A stretch of DNA of 64,000 nt from Brasilonema sennae CENA114 (GCF_006968745.1 NZ_CP030118.1:744001-808000); one strand, 5' to 3'. Shown: positions 10,205 to 22,733, counted from the first letter of the stretch. Numbers and translations are program-made. Notes: generated from the sequence alone by a model not told the origin.

Positions 10205-10783
10205 ATGGAACCAGTGGTAACAAAACGGTTAATTATACGCCGTATGGCACAGACAGATTTGCTTGATTTTCTGACATATCAAACTCACCCTGAGGTTTTA
10301 CGATATACGCCTATAGAACCACTTACCGAAGAGCGAGGAATGGGCTTTCTTACCCGACAAGCAGTAGTGGAAATTGGCGATGAGGGCGGTTATATCGCGT
10401 TTGCCATTCAGCATATAGGCGACGCCAAAATGATTGGCGAGGTTAGCATGAACCTATTGCCAAAAGCGCAAAGTAAGGGCGAAATCGGGTGGTCACTTCA
10501 CCCGAGTTATCAGGGACATGGTTATGCAACAGAGGCGGCACAAGTATTACTCACCTATGGCTTTGCACACCGCAAGTTACACCGAATCACCTCGATCTGC
10601 GACACACGTAATACAGCATCCTTTCGGCTTATGGAACGTCTTGGCATGAGGCGTGAAGGGCATTTACGGCAAAGCCAATTCATCAAAGGCGAATGGCAAG
10701 ACGAGTATATCTACGCCTTATTGCATGACGAGTGGCTTGCCCGCCAGAGTGTCATCGCTGACGGCTATAATTTGCGTCAATGA
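10205..10783 (+). CDS. GNAT family N-acetyltransferase (RimJ/RimL-like)
   Basis: About 192 residues with the GNAT fold. The N-terminal strand TKRLIIRRMAQTDL, motif A as IGWSLHPSYQGHGYATEAA (acetyl-CoA pyrophosphate loop QGHGYA) and the later NTASFRLMERLGMRREG are typical of RimJ/RimL-type acetyltransferases acting on N-termini or small amines. The substrate is unknown. A GTG at 10193 is an alternative start. The ATG at 10205, preceded by a GAAGAA box, is preferred. The gene stands alone. Confidence 0.87.
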   Translation: MEPVVTKRLIIRRMAQTDLLDFLTYQTHPEVLRYTPIEPLTEERGMGFLTRQAVVEIGDEGGYIAFAIQHIGDAKMIGEVSMNLLPKAQSKGEIGWSLHPSYQGHGYATEAAQVLLTYGFAHRKLHRITSICDTRNTASFRLMERLGMRREGHLRQSQFIKGEWQDEYIYALLHDEWLARQSVIADGYNLRQ

Positions 10784-10827
10784 ATGTTTACTCTCCTCCT
10801 CTGCGTTCTCTGCGCCTCTGCGGTTCG

Positions 10828-12894
<2,067 letters not shown>

Positions 12895-13101
12895 TTAATC
12901 GCTACTAGCTTGCAGCTTTCAGCATTCTGCCTTTTGAGGGATGGAGTAGGTTGGCTATTAATCCTAACACCCAAACAGCTGAAAGCTACAGCTTATAGCT
13001 TAATTAAATTTCACAAGTCTTGTCCTCTACTTCTTAGTAGAAGCACGTTCTGTCAGAACTGCTATATCTTTGCCCTTGTGTAAACTTGAAATATTTTGAA
13101 T

Positions 13102-13920
13102 TCAACCTAATTTCATTAAAGCTAAGCGATAGGAATTTCGTAGCAGAGGAATATACGAAAACAGCAAGCGAAATATTAAGGGAAAACGCTGCAAATATTT
13201 AGCTGGTAGATCTGCAAACCCACAAGCTTCCATCACTTGATATCGGGAATCCCAATCTTGAATCTGGCGAATATCTGAGATACCCCAAAACATCTTTGCC
13301 GAAGTGTACTTAAGCGCACCATGTCTTTTTTGATTTTTTATCCAAAACTGCGACACACAATCAAAGGCAAAGCAAGAACCAGGAAAATGCTCTAAAAGAT
13401 TAGTAAACAACTGCTTGACTTGCTGTTCGTTAAAATACATCAAGACTCCTTCTGCTACAAACAAGCAAGGTTCTGTACTAACTGCTTTTACACTTTCTAT
13501 CCAGTCTGTCTCTAAAGCAGAAGCAGTGATAAATTTACGGCGTTCGGTTTCCTCAAAAAATTGCTTCCGTAGTAACATTGAGTCTGGTAAATCTAAATCA
13601 AACCACCGTACTTCACCGTTATCCACTCGTTCAAAGCGCGTATTCAGTCCAGCACCAATCTCGACAACCGAACCTTGCGGATACTGCTTGAGGTAGGTGC
13701 GTACCCAATTGTCAAGAATCATCCCTCGCAGACAAACACCTATCTGAGAGTTTTTAGCAGGAGCAAATTTATCAAAATCGTAATCAATTGCCTCAAGAAT
13801 CTCAGCCGATTTGGGATCACAGATGATCGGCTCGGTTTGCTGTAGTTCAGACGCCCTTCCCCAAAGTGGGATGAGTAGTGTTTCTTGTACGATACCTAAG
13901 TCAACCTTGGTTTTAATCAT
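13102..13920 (-). CDS. LCM-family class I SAM-dependent O-methyltransferase
   Basis: A 272-residue methyltransferase of the leucine-carboxyl-methyltransferase-like (PPM1/TcmP) group. SAM-binding motif I is VVEIGAGLNTRFER near residue 85, followed by WFDLDLPDSM (acidic residue binding the ribose) and EGVLMYFNEQQVKQLF, which is characteristic of this family. In such proteins the substrate is often a secondary metabolite carboxylate or hydroxyl. No biosynthetic cluster is present beside it, so the substrate is unknown. Confidence 0.85.
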   Translation of the reverse strand: MIKTKVDLGIVQETLLIPLWGRASELQQTEPIICDPKSAEILEAIDYDFDKFAPAKNSQIGVCLRGMILDNWVRTYLKQYPQGSVVEIGAGLNTRFERVDNGEVRWFDLDLPDSMLLRKQFFEETERRKFITASALETDWIESVKAVSTEPCLFVAEGVLMYFNEQQVKQLFTNLLEHFPGSCFAFDCVSQFWIKNQKRHGALKYTSAKMFWGISDIRQIQDWDSRYQVMEACGFADLPAKYLQRFPLIFRLLFSYIPLLRNSYRLALMKLG

Positions 13921-14167
13921 AAATACCTCTACTAACTCACTTCATTATTTAATAATAAAGTTTCTTATTAGTACTTTAGATGAAATTGTAGCGTAAGATA
14001 ACGCTGAGTGTGAAATACTTAGTAAAACACAACAGAATGATGGAAAAAATCACTAACAACAGTGTTCTCCAGCAATCAAGAGCCTAAAAAGTTTTGCCAA
14101 CAAGCACCATACTTTCTCATCTAGCACAGGTTAGTATAGACTTGAGAGTTGCTTTAGGCGTCAGTTT

Positions 14168-14857
14168 ATGACAAGTGCCGTGAAATCTCCTTATACCAGC
14201 GAACAAATTGCCGCTTGGCTACGTGGACTCCTCACCATAGCTTGGGCTGATGGTGACTTCGATGCTCAAGAACAAGAATTAATTACCACCATCACTGAAG
14301 ATGAACTCGCTCCTGGCATCAAGATAGAGCCATTTGACCCAATAGAACCAGAGGAATTAGCTGCAATTTTGGGCAAAGGTACAAAAACAGCAGAAAATTT
14401 CTTACGGACAGCAGTGTTAGTTGCGATCGCAGACGGTATATATTCCTCCAGCGAAGACTATCTGCTGCACCAGTTATGCAAAGCCTTAGAACAACCAGAG
14501 AACCTGTTAGAAGCCCTGCGCCACACACTCGAACCCCCACAGCCGCAGGATTCTGTTGCGACTCCAGTTCCTTTACAAGCTGCACCCACAAAGCGTCAAA
14601 TTGATGCACTGCGCCCCATGCGCAACTGGCTTGACAAGCTAGATATTCATGACCCCAGAGTGGCTCGTTTTCTATGTAAGATGATACCTTCACAGTGTCC
14701 TTTTGAGCGTGATGTCAAGCTGTTTAAACGTAAAGTTGTTCACATTCCGCCATTATGCAAACTCAACCCACTTTATGAACAACTTGTTGGCTTGCGTTTT
14801 CGCGCTCTATCTTATCTTGCTGATGACTGTGGTGAGGACATTTCGCCGTATATTTAG
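14168..14857 (+). CDS. TerB-like and Mo-nitrogenase C-terminal-domain protein
   Basis: A 229-residue protein with two parts. Residues about 10-120 look like a TerB/helical domain (AWLRGLLTIAWADGDFDAQE, then ADGIYSSSEDYLLHQLCKAL). Residues about 140-229 match the small domain called Mo-dependent nitrogenase C-terminus (ALRPMRNWLDKLDIHDPRVA, then IPSQCPFERD and HIPPLCKLNPLYEQL). The domain is widespread in cyanobacteria as a stand-alone module and is not proof of a link to nitrogen fixation. It lies 34 bp upstream of obgE, so the two may be co-transcribed. Confidence 0.8.
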   Translation: MTSAVKSPYTSEQIAAWLRGLLTIAWADGDFDAQEQELITTITEDELAPGIKIEPFDPIEPEELAAILGKGTKTAENFLRTAVLVAIADGIYSSSEDYLLHQLCKALEQPENLLEALRHTLEPPQPQDSVATPVPLQAAPTKRQIDALRPMRNWLDKLDIHDPRVARFLCKMIPSQCPFERDVKLFKRKVVHIPPLCKLNPLYEQLVGLRFRALSYLADDCGEDISPYI

Positions 14858-14891
14858 TCATTATGAGTAAATAACTAATGACTAACTAACT

Positions 14892-15926
14892 ATGCAATTC
14901 ATCGATCAAGCAAAAATTGAAGTAGAAGCAGGAAACGGAGGCGATGGTATTGTCGCCTTCCGCAGAGAAAAGTACGTCCCCGCAGGTGGTCCCTCTGGTG
15001 GAAATGGGGGAAAAGGCGGAAGCGTGTTGTTCGTTGCTAAAGAAAACCTGCAAACTTTGCTTGACTTTAGATACAACCACCTCTTTAAGGCAGAAAACGG
15101 TTCTCGTGGTGGACCAAATAATTGTACAGGGGCAAATGGCAAGGATTTGATTATTGAAGTTCCCTGCGGAACCGTTGCTTATAATGCCGAAACTGATGAT
15201 ATCATCGGAGACTTAGTCGAACCAGGACAAACTTTGCTCGTTGCTGAAGGTGGTAAGGGTGGACTGGGAAATAAGTATTTCTTGAGTAACCGTAACCGCG
15301 CCCCTGAGTATGCTCTACCTGGATTAGCAGGGGAAATCAAATCACTGCGTCTGGAGTTGAAACTTTTGGCGGAAGTTGGGATTATTGGGTTACCTAATGC
15401 CGGAAAATCGACTTTGATTTCAGCTTTATCCGCTGCACGTCCCAAAATTGCCGACTACCCCTTCACAACTTTGATTCCAAATTTGGGTGTCGTGCGCAAA
15501 CCCACTGGAGATGGCACAGTTTTTGCTGATATTCCCGGACTTATTGAAGGTGCTTCCCAAGGAGCCGGTCTAGGACACGATTTCTTACGTCACATTGAGC
15601 GCACACGTGTACTGCTACACCTTATTGATGTAACCAGTGAAGATGTGATTGGTGATTTTAACATAATTCAACAAGAATTGCAAGTATATGGACGGGGTTT
15701 GGCAGAACGTCCGCAAGTTTTGGCGCTGAACAAAATTGATGCTGTTGATAGGGAAACAAAGGATTTGGAAGCGCTGGCAACGCAATTAAATCACCTTTGT
15801 TACTCTCCTGTTTTCCTGATCTCGGCTGTTACAGGTACTGGTTTAGAAGCAATGTTACAGTACATTTGGTCAATACTCGATCAACTCAATGCTCTTGAAG
15901 TTAGCGAGAAGATTAGTACAGAATGA
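14892..15926 (+). CDS. obgE: GTPase Obg/CgtA
   Basis: An essential ribosome-associated GTPase of 344 residues. The glycine-rich Obg fold comes first ([20 protein letters not shown], then [12 protein letters not shown]). The G domain follows, with G1 GLPNAGKST near 165-173, switch regions through [14 protein letters not shown]3 DIPGLIEGA and G4 NKID. A long C-terminal domain is absent, as in many cyanobacterial Obg proteins. It may share a transcript with the TerB-like gene upstream. Confidence 0.97.
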   Translation: MQFIDQAKIEVEAGNGGDGIVAFRREKYVPAGGPSGGNGGKGGSVLFVAKENLQTLLDFRYNHLFKAENGSRGGPNNCTGANGKDLIIEVPCGTVAYNAETDDIIGDLVEPGQTLLVAEGGKGGLGNKYFLSNRNRAPEYALPGLAGEIKSLRLELKLLAEVGIIGLPNAGKSTLISALSAARPKIADYPFTTLIPNLGVVRKPTGDGTVFADIPGLIEGASQGAGLGHDFLRHIERTRVLLHLIDVTSEDVIGDFNIIQQELQVYGRGLAERPQVLALNKIDAVDRETKDLEALATQLNHLCYSPVFLISAVTGTGLEAMLQYIWSILDQLNALEVSEKISTE

Positions 15927-16068
15927 ACAAAATACGTAATCTTGCTGATTTTTTATCATCAAGAAATAATTTGCTTATCCCTTGCTCACTTAAAATTAAC
16001 TATAAAATTTACATTCTTTACTTAAGAGTAGAGATGTGGACTATAAAATGAGCTAAAGATTGTAGCTT

Positions 16069-19000
16069 GTGGATATGACTCATTTGCTTATTGGAAGCCA
16101 TGTTGCTGCATCTTCCGAGAGTGGCAGTATTGTACTTTCTAAAAAAAGAGTCAGTTCACATTTGAGTAGTCTGTTGGGTAGACGCAGAAAAAATATGTAT
16201 AGCGAATTAACAGGCACATATAAATTAGAATTAGTCGGACTTTCTTTTGCGATCGCAGTTATTTCTTCATACACAGCTTTAGACTTATCAAAAAGAGTCC
16301 AGCTTGGTTGGAACAAGCGTTTGCTCTGGCTGTTGGGGGGAGCGATCGCAATGGGAATGGGCATTTGGTCAATGCACTTTATTGCCATGATCGCTTTTGA
16401 ATTACCTGTGCCTGTGAGTTACGATCTGTGGATGACTCTGCTGTCTCTGCTGTTTGCGGTGCTTGCTTCTAGCATAGCTTTATCGTTGTTGAGCCGTTCT
16501 ATTTCAACAGCAGTTTTAATTGGTGGTGGGGTTTGCATGGGACTAGCCATTGCTTCAATGCACTACACGGGCATGGCAGCTATGCGACTTCAAGCAAAGC
16601 TCGACTATAACTTAAAGTTAGTCAGTTTATCAGTGATCATTGCCATCATTGCCTCTTTCGCGGCTCTTTGGCTGGCATTTCGACTGAAAAAAAATCAAGA
16701 GTTGAAAGGGGCGAAATGGCAGAAGGTTGGCAGTGCCTTTTTAATGGGAATTGCCATCAGTGGAATGCACTATACAGGAATGTGGGCAACTCACTTTATG
16801 CCCCATAAACATTTATCAATACTGCAATCTCCGGTAATTAATCAGTTGTGGTTGGCTATTGCTATCGGAGTTGCGACATTATTCATCTTAACTTTAGCCT
16901 TATTAACTTCTTTCTTCGACCAATCTTTAACAGATCAGTTATTACAACAAAAGGCTTTAGAAGAGAGTGAAAAACGCTTTCGGATGCTGATCCAAAAGAT
17001 GCAAGTGGGAGTTTTATTACTCAATAGCAATGCTAAAATCCTGAGCAGCAATCAAGCCGCAAACAATCTCCTAAATCAAAATCTCCAGGATAAACAGCAT
17101 CAAGTATTTGGTGCTGGTTGGTTGTTGTTGCGTGAAGATGGAACACGTCTTTGTGAAGAAGAATTCCCCGTACAGAAAGCAATCGCTCTACAAAAACCCA
17201 TTCAGAATATGGTCGTGGGAATTGAGGATCCAAAAAGCCTAAATCAACGTTGGCTGCTAGTTAATGCAGACCCCCAGATCGGAAATGATAATCGTGTAGA
17301 AAGGGTTGTCTGCACTTTTAGTGATATCACTCAAAGAAAGCAAGTTGAAGCCACACTGCAATTAATTGTTGAGGGAACAGCTTATACAACTGGTGATGAA
17401 TTCTTTCGCTCATGCGTACGCTATATTGCAAAACTGTTACAAGTTCCTTATGTCTTTGTAAGTGAATTTATTACGGAAACGAAAACTCAACTTGGTACCC
17501 TAGCATTCTGGAATAGTGTTGATTTTGATCAAAACTTCAAGTACGACATAGCTACTATTAGCCACGAACACTGTAAAGTCGTCTTTGATGGAACATGTTG
17601 CTGCCATTGTGACGATGAGTTATCAAGACTTTTACTTAAAGAAAAAGATGCCGCCCAGTTGAATCTTCACAGCTATTTGCTTCCTCTAGTCAACTCAAAC
17701 GGCGAGACTATCGGTTATTTGGTGGTGATGGATGTTAAGCCTCTAGAGATTGATTTAAGCAAAGAGTCCTGTTTGAAAATTTTTGCTGCTCGCGCAGGGG
17801 CTGAACTAGAACGTAAACTAGCAGAAGAATTGCTTGCTAAGAGTGCAGAACGAGAAAGAGCAATTTCTTTTGTGATTCAACGCATGCGTCAAACTTTGGA
17901 AATTGACCAAATTTTCCGTGCAACAACACAAGAGTTGCGACAAGTTTTAAGCTGCGATCGCGTCCTGGTTTATCGCTTTCATCCTGACTGGAGTGGAGAA
18001 ATTATCTGTGAGTCAGTAGCACAAGGTTGGAAAGCACTTATCAGGTTACAAAATAATCAATCCCAAGTCACACAAGTCGCGGTTAACCAAATCGATTGTG
18101 TGATTAAAGAATTACAACAAGATCTACGTCAGATCATACAAGACACCTATCTGTACGACACCCAGGGCGGTGATTTTCATTCTGGCACAAGTTATCGGTG
18201 CGTTCCGGATATTTACAAAGCTGGATTTGACTCTTGTTACGTTGAATTGTTAGAACAATTTCAAGCACGCGCGTATATCATAGTTCCAATCTTTTGCAGC
18301 AATCAACTTTGGGGCTTCCTAGCAACGTATGAAAATTCTGCTCCTCGTCAATGGAAAGAAACAGAAATCAAAATCGTCCTTCAGATCGGAGCACAGTTGG
18401 GAGTAGCAATTCAACAGGCACAATTGTTAGCACAAACGCAAAAACAATCTAGCGAACTCAAACAAGCTAAAGAAGTCGCTGATAAAGCAAATCAAGCTAA
18501 AAGCGAATTTTTAGCACATATGACCCACGAGCTGAGAACACCACTCAACGCGATTCTTGGCTTTACCCAACTGATGAACCGCGACAGTTCCCTCAAAGCA
18601 GAGCATCAGAAATACCTGAGTATCATTAATCGTAGCGGCGAACATCTGTTGGAGTTAATTAACGACGTTTTAGACATGTCTAAAATCGAAGCAGGAGGTA
18701 TGACATTTAATGAGAATAAGTTTGATTTATTTTACCTGCTTGAGAGTTTAGAGGGAATGCTCAAACTCAAAGCTGAATCTAAAGGCTTAAACCTGGTATT
18801 TGAGCGTACCCTTCAAGTCCCGCAATATATCACAACTGACGAAGGAAAATTGCGTCAAGTTTTAATTAACTTACTGGACAATGCCACTAAATTTACCGAA
18901 AAAGGAAGTGTCACTCTTCGGGTGTCAGTCGAGCAAGCCCAGACAAACAAATGTGCAGAGAATGTCACCACCACACCTCATCTCCTGTTTGAGGTAACAG

Positions 19001-20019
19001 ACACTGGTTGTGGCATTCATCCCAATGAATTCCATAAATTATTTCAAGCCTTTGAACAAACTGCAACAGGGTTAAAATCTGGTGGAGGTACTGGCTTGGG
19101 TTTATCCATCAGTCATAAGTTTGTGCAAATGATGGGAGGACAAATCAAGGTTAGCAGTACTTTGGGGGTTGGAACTCAGTTTAGCTTTTCTATCCCTGTG
19201 GAGGAGGCAACAGAAACGAAAACACAAACTCCTGAGTTCACCAGTTACAAAGTCATTCGCTTAGCTTCTGAGCAACCCGCTTATCGGATTTTAGTTGTCG
19301 ATGACCAGCTAACCAACCGTATGCTATTGGTCAAGCTGCTGGACAAACAAGGCTTTCAAGTACACGAAGCCAGTAATGGTCAAGATGCTGTCACTCTCTG
19401 GGAAATATGGCACCCGCACTTAATTTTTATGGATACACGGATGCCGTTGATGGATGGCTATGAGGCAACTAGCTTGATCAAAGAAAAGGAAAGGAACACA
19501 CCCCAGCATTCTCATCAAACCATCATCATTGCTACAACAACAAACGCTTTTCAAGAAGAAAAATACAAAATTTTGAGTGCTGGCTGTGATGATATTTTAA
19601 GTAAACCCTTTCAAGAACAAGATATTGTCGGAAAAATAAGCAAATATTTGGGCGTGCAATTTCTTGATCCAGAAAATACAACAAATACAGAGATCACTCC
19701 ACCTACTTGTAAGGTTGTTACCAATTCTCCTAACTTAATTTCTGTGATGGAAACTATGCCTAGCGAGTGGATACAACAGCTTCAAAATGCTGCTTCTGCT
19801 GGCAACGATTTGCTCATTTTTCAACTTATGGAACAAATTCCAGCAGACAAAGTAGATATGATTGAGACTTTAAAAGTTTTGGTTGAAAATTTTGACTTTG
19901 AGCAAGTCATAGAACTGACCGAACAGAGAACTCAGAACGGGCAGCGCCCTTGCATTCTCCAGAACGCAGAACTCAGCAATTATAAAAGGATACAAACCCC
20001 CCAACTTGTGGTAGAATAA
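16069..20019 (+). CDS. Hybrid sensor histidine kinase: MHYT-PAS-GAF-GAF-HisKA-HATPase-REC
   Basis: A 1316-residue membrane sensor kinase. After a leader of about 40 residues comes an integral MHYT domain with three repeats (SMHFIAM, SMHYTGMAAM, GMHYTGMWATH), thought to sense gases or redox through copper. Then a PAS domain (about 305-430), a GAF domain with an unusual CCCHC cluster (about 435-590), and a second GAF of phytochrome-like type (about 610-800). HisKA carries the phospho-acceptor in HMTHELRTPLN near 819. HATPase boxes are at 937-1010. REC carries the acceptor in FMDTRMPLMDG near 1120. It is not paired with a regulator. See the finding on the second GAF. Confidence 0.93.
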   Translation: MDMTHLLIGSHVAASSESGSIVLSKKRVSSHLSSLLGRRRKNMYSELTGTYKLELVGLSFAIAVISSYTALDLSKRVQLGWNKRLLWLLGGAIAMGMGIWSMHFIAMIAFELPVPVSYDLWMTLLSLLFAVLASSIALSLLSRSISTAVLIGGGVCMGLAIASMHYTGMAAMRLQAKLDYNLKLVSLSVIIAIIASFAALWLAFRLKKNQELKGAKWQKVGSAFLMGIAISGMHYTGMWATHFMPHKHLSILQSPVINQLWLAIAIGVATLFILTLALLTSFFDQSLTDQLLQQKALEESEKRFRMLIQKMQVGVLLLNSNAKILSSNQAANNLLNQNLQDKQHQVFGAGWLLLREDGTRLCEEEFPVQKAIALQKPIQNMVVGIEDPKSLNQRWLLVNADPQIGNDNRVERVVCTFSDITQRKQVEATLQLIVEGTAYTTGDEFFRSCVRYIAKLLQVPYVFVSEFITETKTQLGTLAFWNSVDFDQNFKYDIATISHEHCKVVFDGTCCCHCDDELSRLLLKEKDAAQLNLHSYLLPLVNSNGETIGYLVVMDVKPLEIDLSKESCLKIFAARAGAELERKLAEELLAKSAERERAISFVIQRMRQTLEIDQIFRATTQELRQVLSCDRVLVYRFHPDWSGEIICESVAQGWKALIRLQNNQSQVTQVAVNQIDCVIKELQQDLRQIIQDTYLYDTQGGDFHSGTSYRCVPDIYKAGFDSCYVELLEQFQARAYIIVPIFCSNQLWGFLATYENSAPRQWKETEIKIVLQIGAQLGVAIQQAQLLAQTQKQSSELKQAKEVADKANQAKSEFLAHMTHELRTPLNAILGFTQLMNRDSSLKAEHQKYLSIINRSGEHLLELINDVLDMSKIEAGGMTFNENKFDLFYLLESLEGMLKLKAESKGLNLVFERTLQVPQYITTDEGKLRQVLINLLDNATKFTEKGSVTLRVSVEQAQTNKCAENVTTTPHLLFEVTDTGCGIHPNEFHKLFQAFEQTATGLKSGGGTGLGLSISHKFVQMMGGQIKVSSTLGVGTQFSFSIPVEEATETKTQTPEFTSYKVIRLASEQPAYRILVVDDQLTNRMLLVKLLDKQGFQVHEASNGQDAVTLWEIWHPHLIFMDTRMPLMDGYEATSLIKEKERNTPQHSHQTIIIATTTNAFQEEKYKILSAGCDDILSKPFQEQDIVGKISKYLGVQFLDPENTTNTEITPPTCKVVTNSPNLISVMETMPSEWIQQLQNAASAGNDLLIFQLMEQIPADKVDMIETLKVLVENFDFEQVIELTEQRTQNGQRPCILQNAELSNYKRIQTPQLVVE

Positions 20020-21150
20020 TTAACCCCACAATCGTCGTCCTGATGATCCATTTAGCCTACTATGAGTATCTTGTAACAAAGCTGGTATATCCAACTCTTG
20101 GGGACACCGGGGGAGACAGTCACCGCATTCTGTACAACGGCTAGCTTTCATTCCACCGAACCAGTGACCAGCATTTTCAAACATTCTGTAGCGATATTGC
20201 CCAAAATCATCCATGTCATATGCAACTGCAAGATTGCGTAGTCGCAACACTTCTGGAATGTTGATATTTTCTGGGCACGGTAAGCACGCATAGCACTGGC
20301 TGCATTTGTCTGTTCCTAAAACAGTTTTTTGATGATTTTCCAAACGTTGAAAGACGGTTATTTCCTCTGGGGTAAGCTTGTGATCACAATCTGCAACCCG
20401 CAAGGGTTCTGTTAATTCATCTGGGTTTGCGGGTCCGACGCTAAGAGTCGTGATTCGAGAATCATTTAGTAAAAACCGATAGTTTAACTCTAAGGGTGAA
20501 AGAGGATCACATAAATCTTTCAAAGTTTGGGGTGGCGTATACAGGCGTCCTCCCTTATCAGCAGGAGAAATAATAAACACACCCATATCTTTCTCAAATG
20601 CTTTCTGAATTGCCTCTGCGTTGCGTTGAAAGAAATAGTAATAATGCAGATTGACAAATTCAAATAAATCTGTATCTATTGCAGCCAAGATAATCTCTAA
20701 AGGCGCGTGGGTAGAAAAACCAACGTGTCGTACCCGACCATCAGCAATAGCTTCCTGCACCGCCTGCATACAGCCACCCTTGGCTTTTACCCAGTCAAGA
20801 TGTTCCCATGTGTTTAAACCGTGAATCCCTAGGCAATCTAGATAATCCAACTTTAATCGTTCCAGAGATTCATCGATATACCGACGCATAGTGTCAGCAT
20901 CCGCTGTTGGTGGAATTTTAGTGGTGATGTGAACTTGGCAACGCTTAACTGGTAACCCAACGGAAATTGCTTCACCAAGATACTGCTCACTCTTTCCGTA
21001 TCCTCTAGCAGTTTCTAAATGATTAATCCCCAACACTATAGCTTTGTGGATGGTTTGCCATGCATTTTCCTCTGAAGCTAAGTAGCGCATTGTCCCCAAG
21101 GAAAAAACAGACAAGCGTAGATTCGTTTTTCCAAAACGTCGGTATTTCAT
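20020..21150 (-). CDS. Aldo/keto reductase with C-terminal 4Fe-4S ferredoxin domain
   Basis: A 376-residue oxidoreductase. The N-terminal AKR barrel is recognisable from KYRRFGKTNLRLSVFSLGTM, the HLETARGYGKSE segment (active-site Tyr) and YLDCLGIHGLN. The C-terminal 100 residues carry two cysteine clusters, CSQCYACLPCP and CTECGDCLPRCP, which should bind 4Fe-4S centres. Such fusions are common in cyanobacteria and archaea. The substrate is unknown. Its stop codon abuts that of the convergent sensor kinase gene, leaving no intergenic space. Confidence 0.9.
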   Translation of the reverse strand: MKYRRFGKTNLRLSVFSLGTMRYLASEENAWQTIHKAIVLGINHLETARGYGKSEQYLGEAISVGLPVKRCQVHITTKIPPTADADTMRRYIDESLERLKLDYLDCLGIHGLNTWEHLDWVKAKGGCMQAVQEAIADGRVRHVGFSTHAPLEIILAAIDTDLFEFVNLHYYYFFQRNAEAIQKAFEKDMGVFIISPADKGGRLYTPPQTLKDLCDPLSPLELNYRFLLNDSRITTLSVGPANPDELTEPLRVADCDHKLTPEEITVFQRLENHQKTVLGTDKCSQCYACLPCPENINIPEVLRLRNLAVAYDMDDFGQYRYRMFENAGHWFGGMKASRCTECGDCLPRCPQELDIPALLQDTHSRLNGSSGRRLWG

Positions 21151-21214
21151 TTTTAACAGAGTTCGGAGTTAAGAGTTTAAGCAAGTCACTCATAACTCAT
21201 TGTTTATATCTCAT

Positions 21215-21712
21215 TTATGTTTCGCCATTACCAAAGCGCTTAATCAAATCTTCAGGTCGCAGATTAGAAATAAATTCCCGAAAGGCTTGCTGTTCGGCTT
21301 CATCTGCATCCCGATCTACAGGGATAGAAGCATCCGCAATAACTTCTTCCATGACCCAAATAGGAGTATTTGTACGGAGGGCGATCGCGATCGCATCACT
21401 AGGACGCGCGTCTATTTCTTTCTTGACTTCGCCTTGCTTCACAATTAAAGCTGCATAAAATGTATCTTTTTGTAACGAATGAATGATGATCCGTTCCAAA
21501 ACTATGTTCCATGCATCCAACATATTCACCATCAGGTCATGGGTTAGGGGTCTTGGAGGTTTTTGATTCTCCAGTGCGCCCATAATTGCCCTCGCTTGTT
21601 CTTGACCAATGTAAATTGGTAATGCACGGCGGTCTGAAGCATCTTTCAACAGTACAATCGGGCTACGGGTTATGGCATCTAATGCTATGCCAGCAACTTT
21701 CATTTCAAGCAT
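21215..21712 (-). CDS. Bifunctional nuclease family protein (DUF151)
   Basis: The 165-residue product has the DUF151 core: MKVAGIALDAITRSPIVLL, LPIYIGQEQARAIMGAL and GEVKKEIDARPSDAIAIALR. The family is named for plant proteins with reported DNase/RNase activity, and its role in cyanobacteria is not settled. An in-frame alternative start exists two codons in. It lies 65 bp upstream of the aldo/keto reductase on the same strand, so they may share a transcript. Confidence 0.9.
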   Translation of the reverse strand: MLEMKVAGIALDAITRSPIVLLKDASDRRALPIYIGQEQARAIMGALENQKPPRPLTHDLMVNMLDAWNIVLERIIIHSLQKDTFYAALIVKQGEVKKEIDARPSDAIAIALRTNTPIWVMEEVIADASIPVDRDADEAEQQAFREFISNLRPEDLIKRFGNGET

Positions 21713-22052
21713 TGGCTAAGCCTCTAAAATCCTTTGGGCGCTAAAGTTATGTGTAACAAATAGTACTTGTGTTGTCATGATTTTGGGGTTAAGATAAACA
21801 TAAGTCTTCATTCTCTATAATTGCTTCTATTAAACTCCTAAATGGATGTGAACACCAGAGTAAGTCAAACAAGCCTAATTCGACAATAATCTACTTTCCT
21901 AGATGTGCGCAGTCATAAATATAAATTTTTTGAACTTTTGACATAAGATTTAGTCTGAAATTATACTGAAAGAAAATCAATATTTGTGAGAATTACTGGC
22001 TGCTTTTGGGCAAAAATAAGCAATAAAATAGAGTTAGTTTTGCAAAAAAGCC
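21713..22052. other. Divergent promoter region between DUF151 and ribE
   Basis: About 340 bp without a gene, AT-rich towards the ribE side. No FMN riboswitch is apparent upstream of ribE: the conserved FMN-element segments AGGGUGAAAUUCC and GAUUCGGUG are not seen. Both flanking genes are transcribed away from here. Confidence 0.45.
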
Positions 22053-22733
22053 GTGTTTACAGGAATAATCCAAGCATTAGGAACAGTAAAACCTCTGGAT
22101 GGGGATTCGTGGCAAATCACTTGTGTGACTCAGCCATCTAATGTCATTATGCAAGATTTAGCGACGGGTGACAGCGTTGCTGTAGATGGCATCTGCCTAA
22201 CGGTAGAAAAAATTTTAAAAGATGGATTTATTGCTACGGCTTCACCAGAAACCTTGCGCCGTACAACACTAGGACAAGAAGAAACACAACAGAGGTACGT
22301 TAACTTAGAAGCATCCCTAAAAGTGGGGGGTAAAGTCGGCGGTCATTTCGTTATGGGACACGTGGACGGTATTGGTCAACTTGTGTCAGCACAAGCGACA
22401 CAAACCTCTTGGGAATTGATTTTTACCGCTCCAGGTGCGATCGCCCGCTATATAGTTTCTAAAGGAAGTATTGCTATAAATGGCATCAGCCTAACAGTAG
22501 CCGATTATCAGCCTGAACTATCACAGTTTAAAGTAGCAGTGATTCCCGTCACTTACAAAGAAACTAATCTCCAACACATCAGTCCGGGTAGTTGGGTGAA
22601 TTTAGAGGGAGATATTCTTGGCAAATACGTCGAAAAATTCCTTTGTTTTGGCAATCCGGATCTGGAAGAAGCTACACAGACAATTCCAAATGACATCACA
22701 GCTGGATTCTTAGTTGAACACGGGTATTTGTAA
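22053..22733 (+). CDS. ribE: Riboflavin synthase alpha subunit
   Basis: Condenses two 6,7-dimethyl-8-ribityllumazine molecules to riboflavin. The 226-residue protein is two tandem lumazine-binding barrels. The first starts MFTGIIQALGTV with VDGICLTVE near 45. The second carries GHVDGIG and INGISLTVAD near 145. Translation starts at GTG (22053), because the canonical MFTGII start coincides with that codon. No other rib genes are adjacent. Confidence 0.95.
   Translation: MFTGIIQALGTVKPLDGDSWQITCVTQPSNVIMQDLATGDSVAVDGICLTVEKILKDGFIATASPETLRRTTLGQEETQQRYVNLEASLKVGGKVGGHFVMGHVDGIGQLVSAQATQTSWELIFTAPGAIARYIVSKGSIAINGISLTVADYQPELSQFKVAVIPVTYKETNLQHISPGSWVNLEGDILGKYVEKFLCFGNPDLEEATQTIPNDITAGFLVEHGYL

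Noticed and set aside
14168..14857. Evidence for a nitrogenase cluster from the Mo-nitrogenase C-terminal domain
   Set aside because: The domain is common as a separate module in cyanobacteria and no nif genes are in the window.
21713..22052. FMN riboswitch upstream of ribE
   Set aside because: The conserved FMN-element segments are absent.
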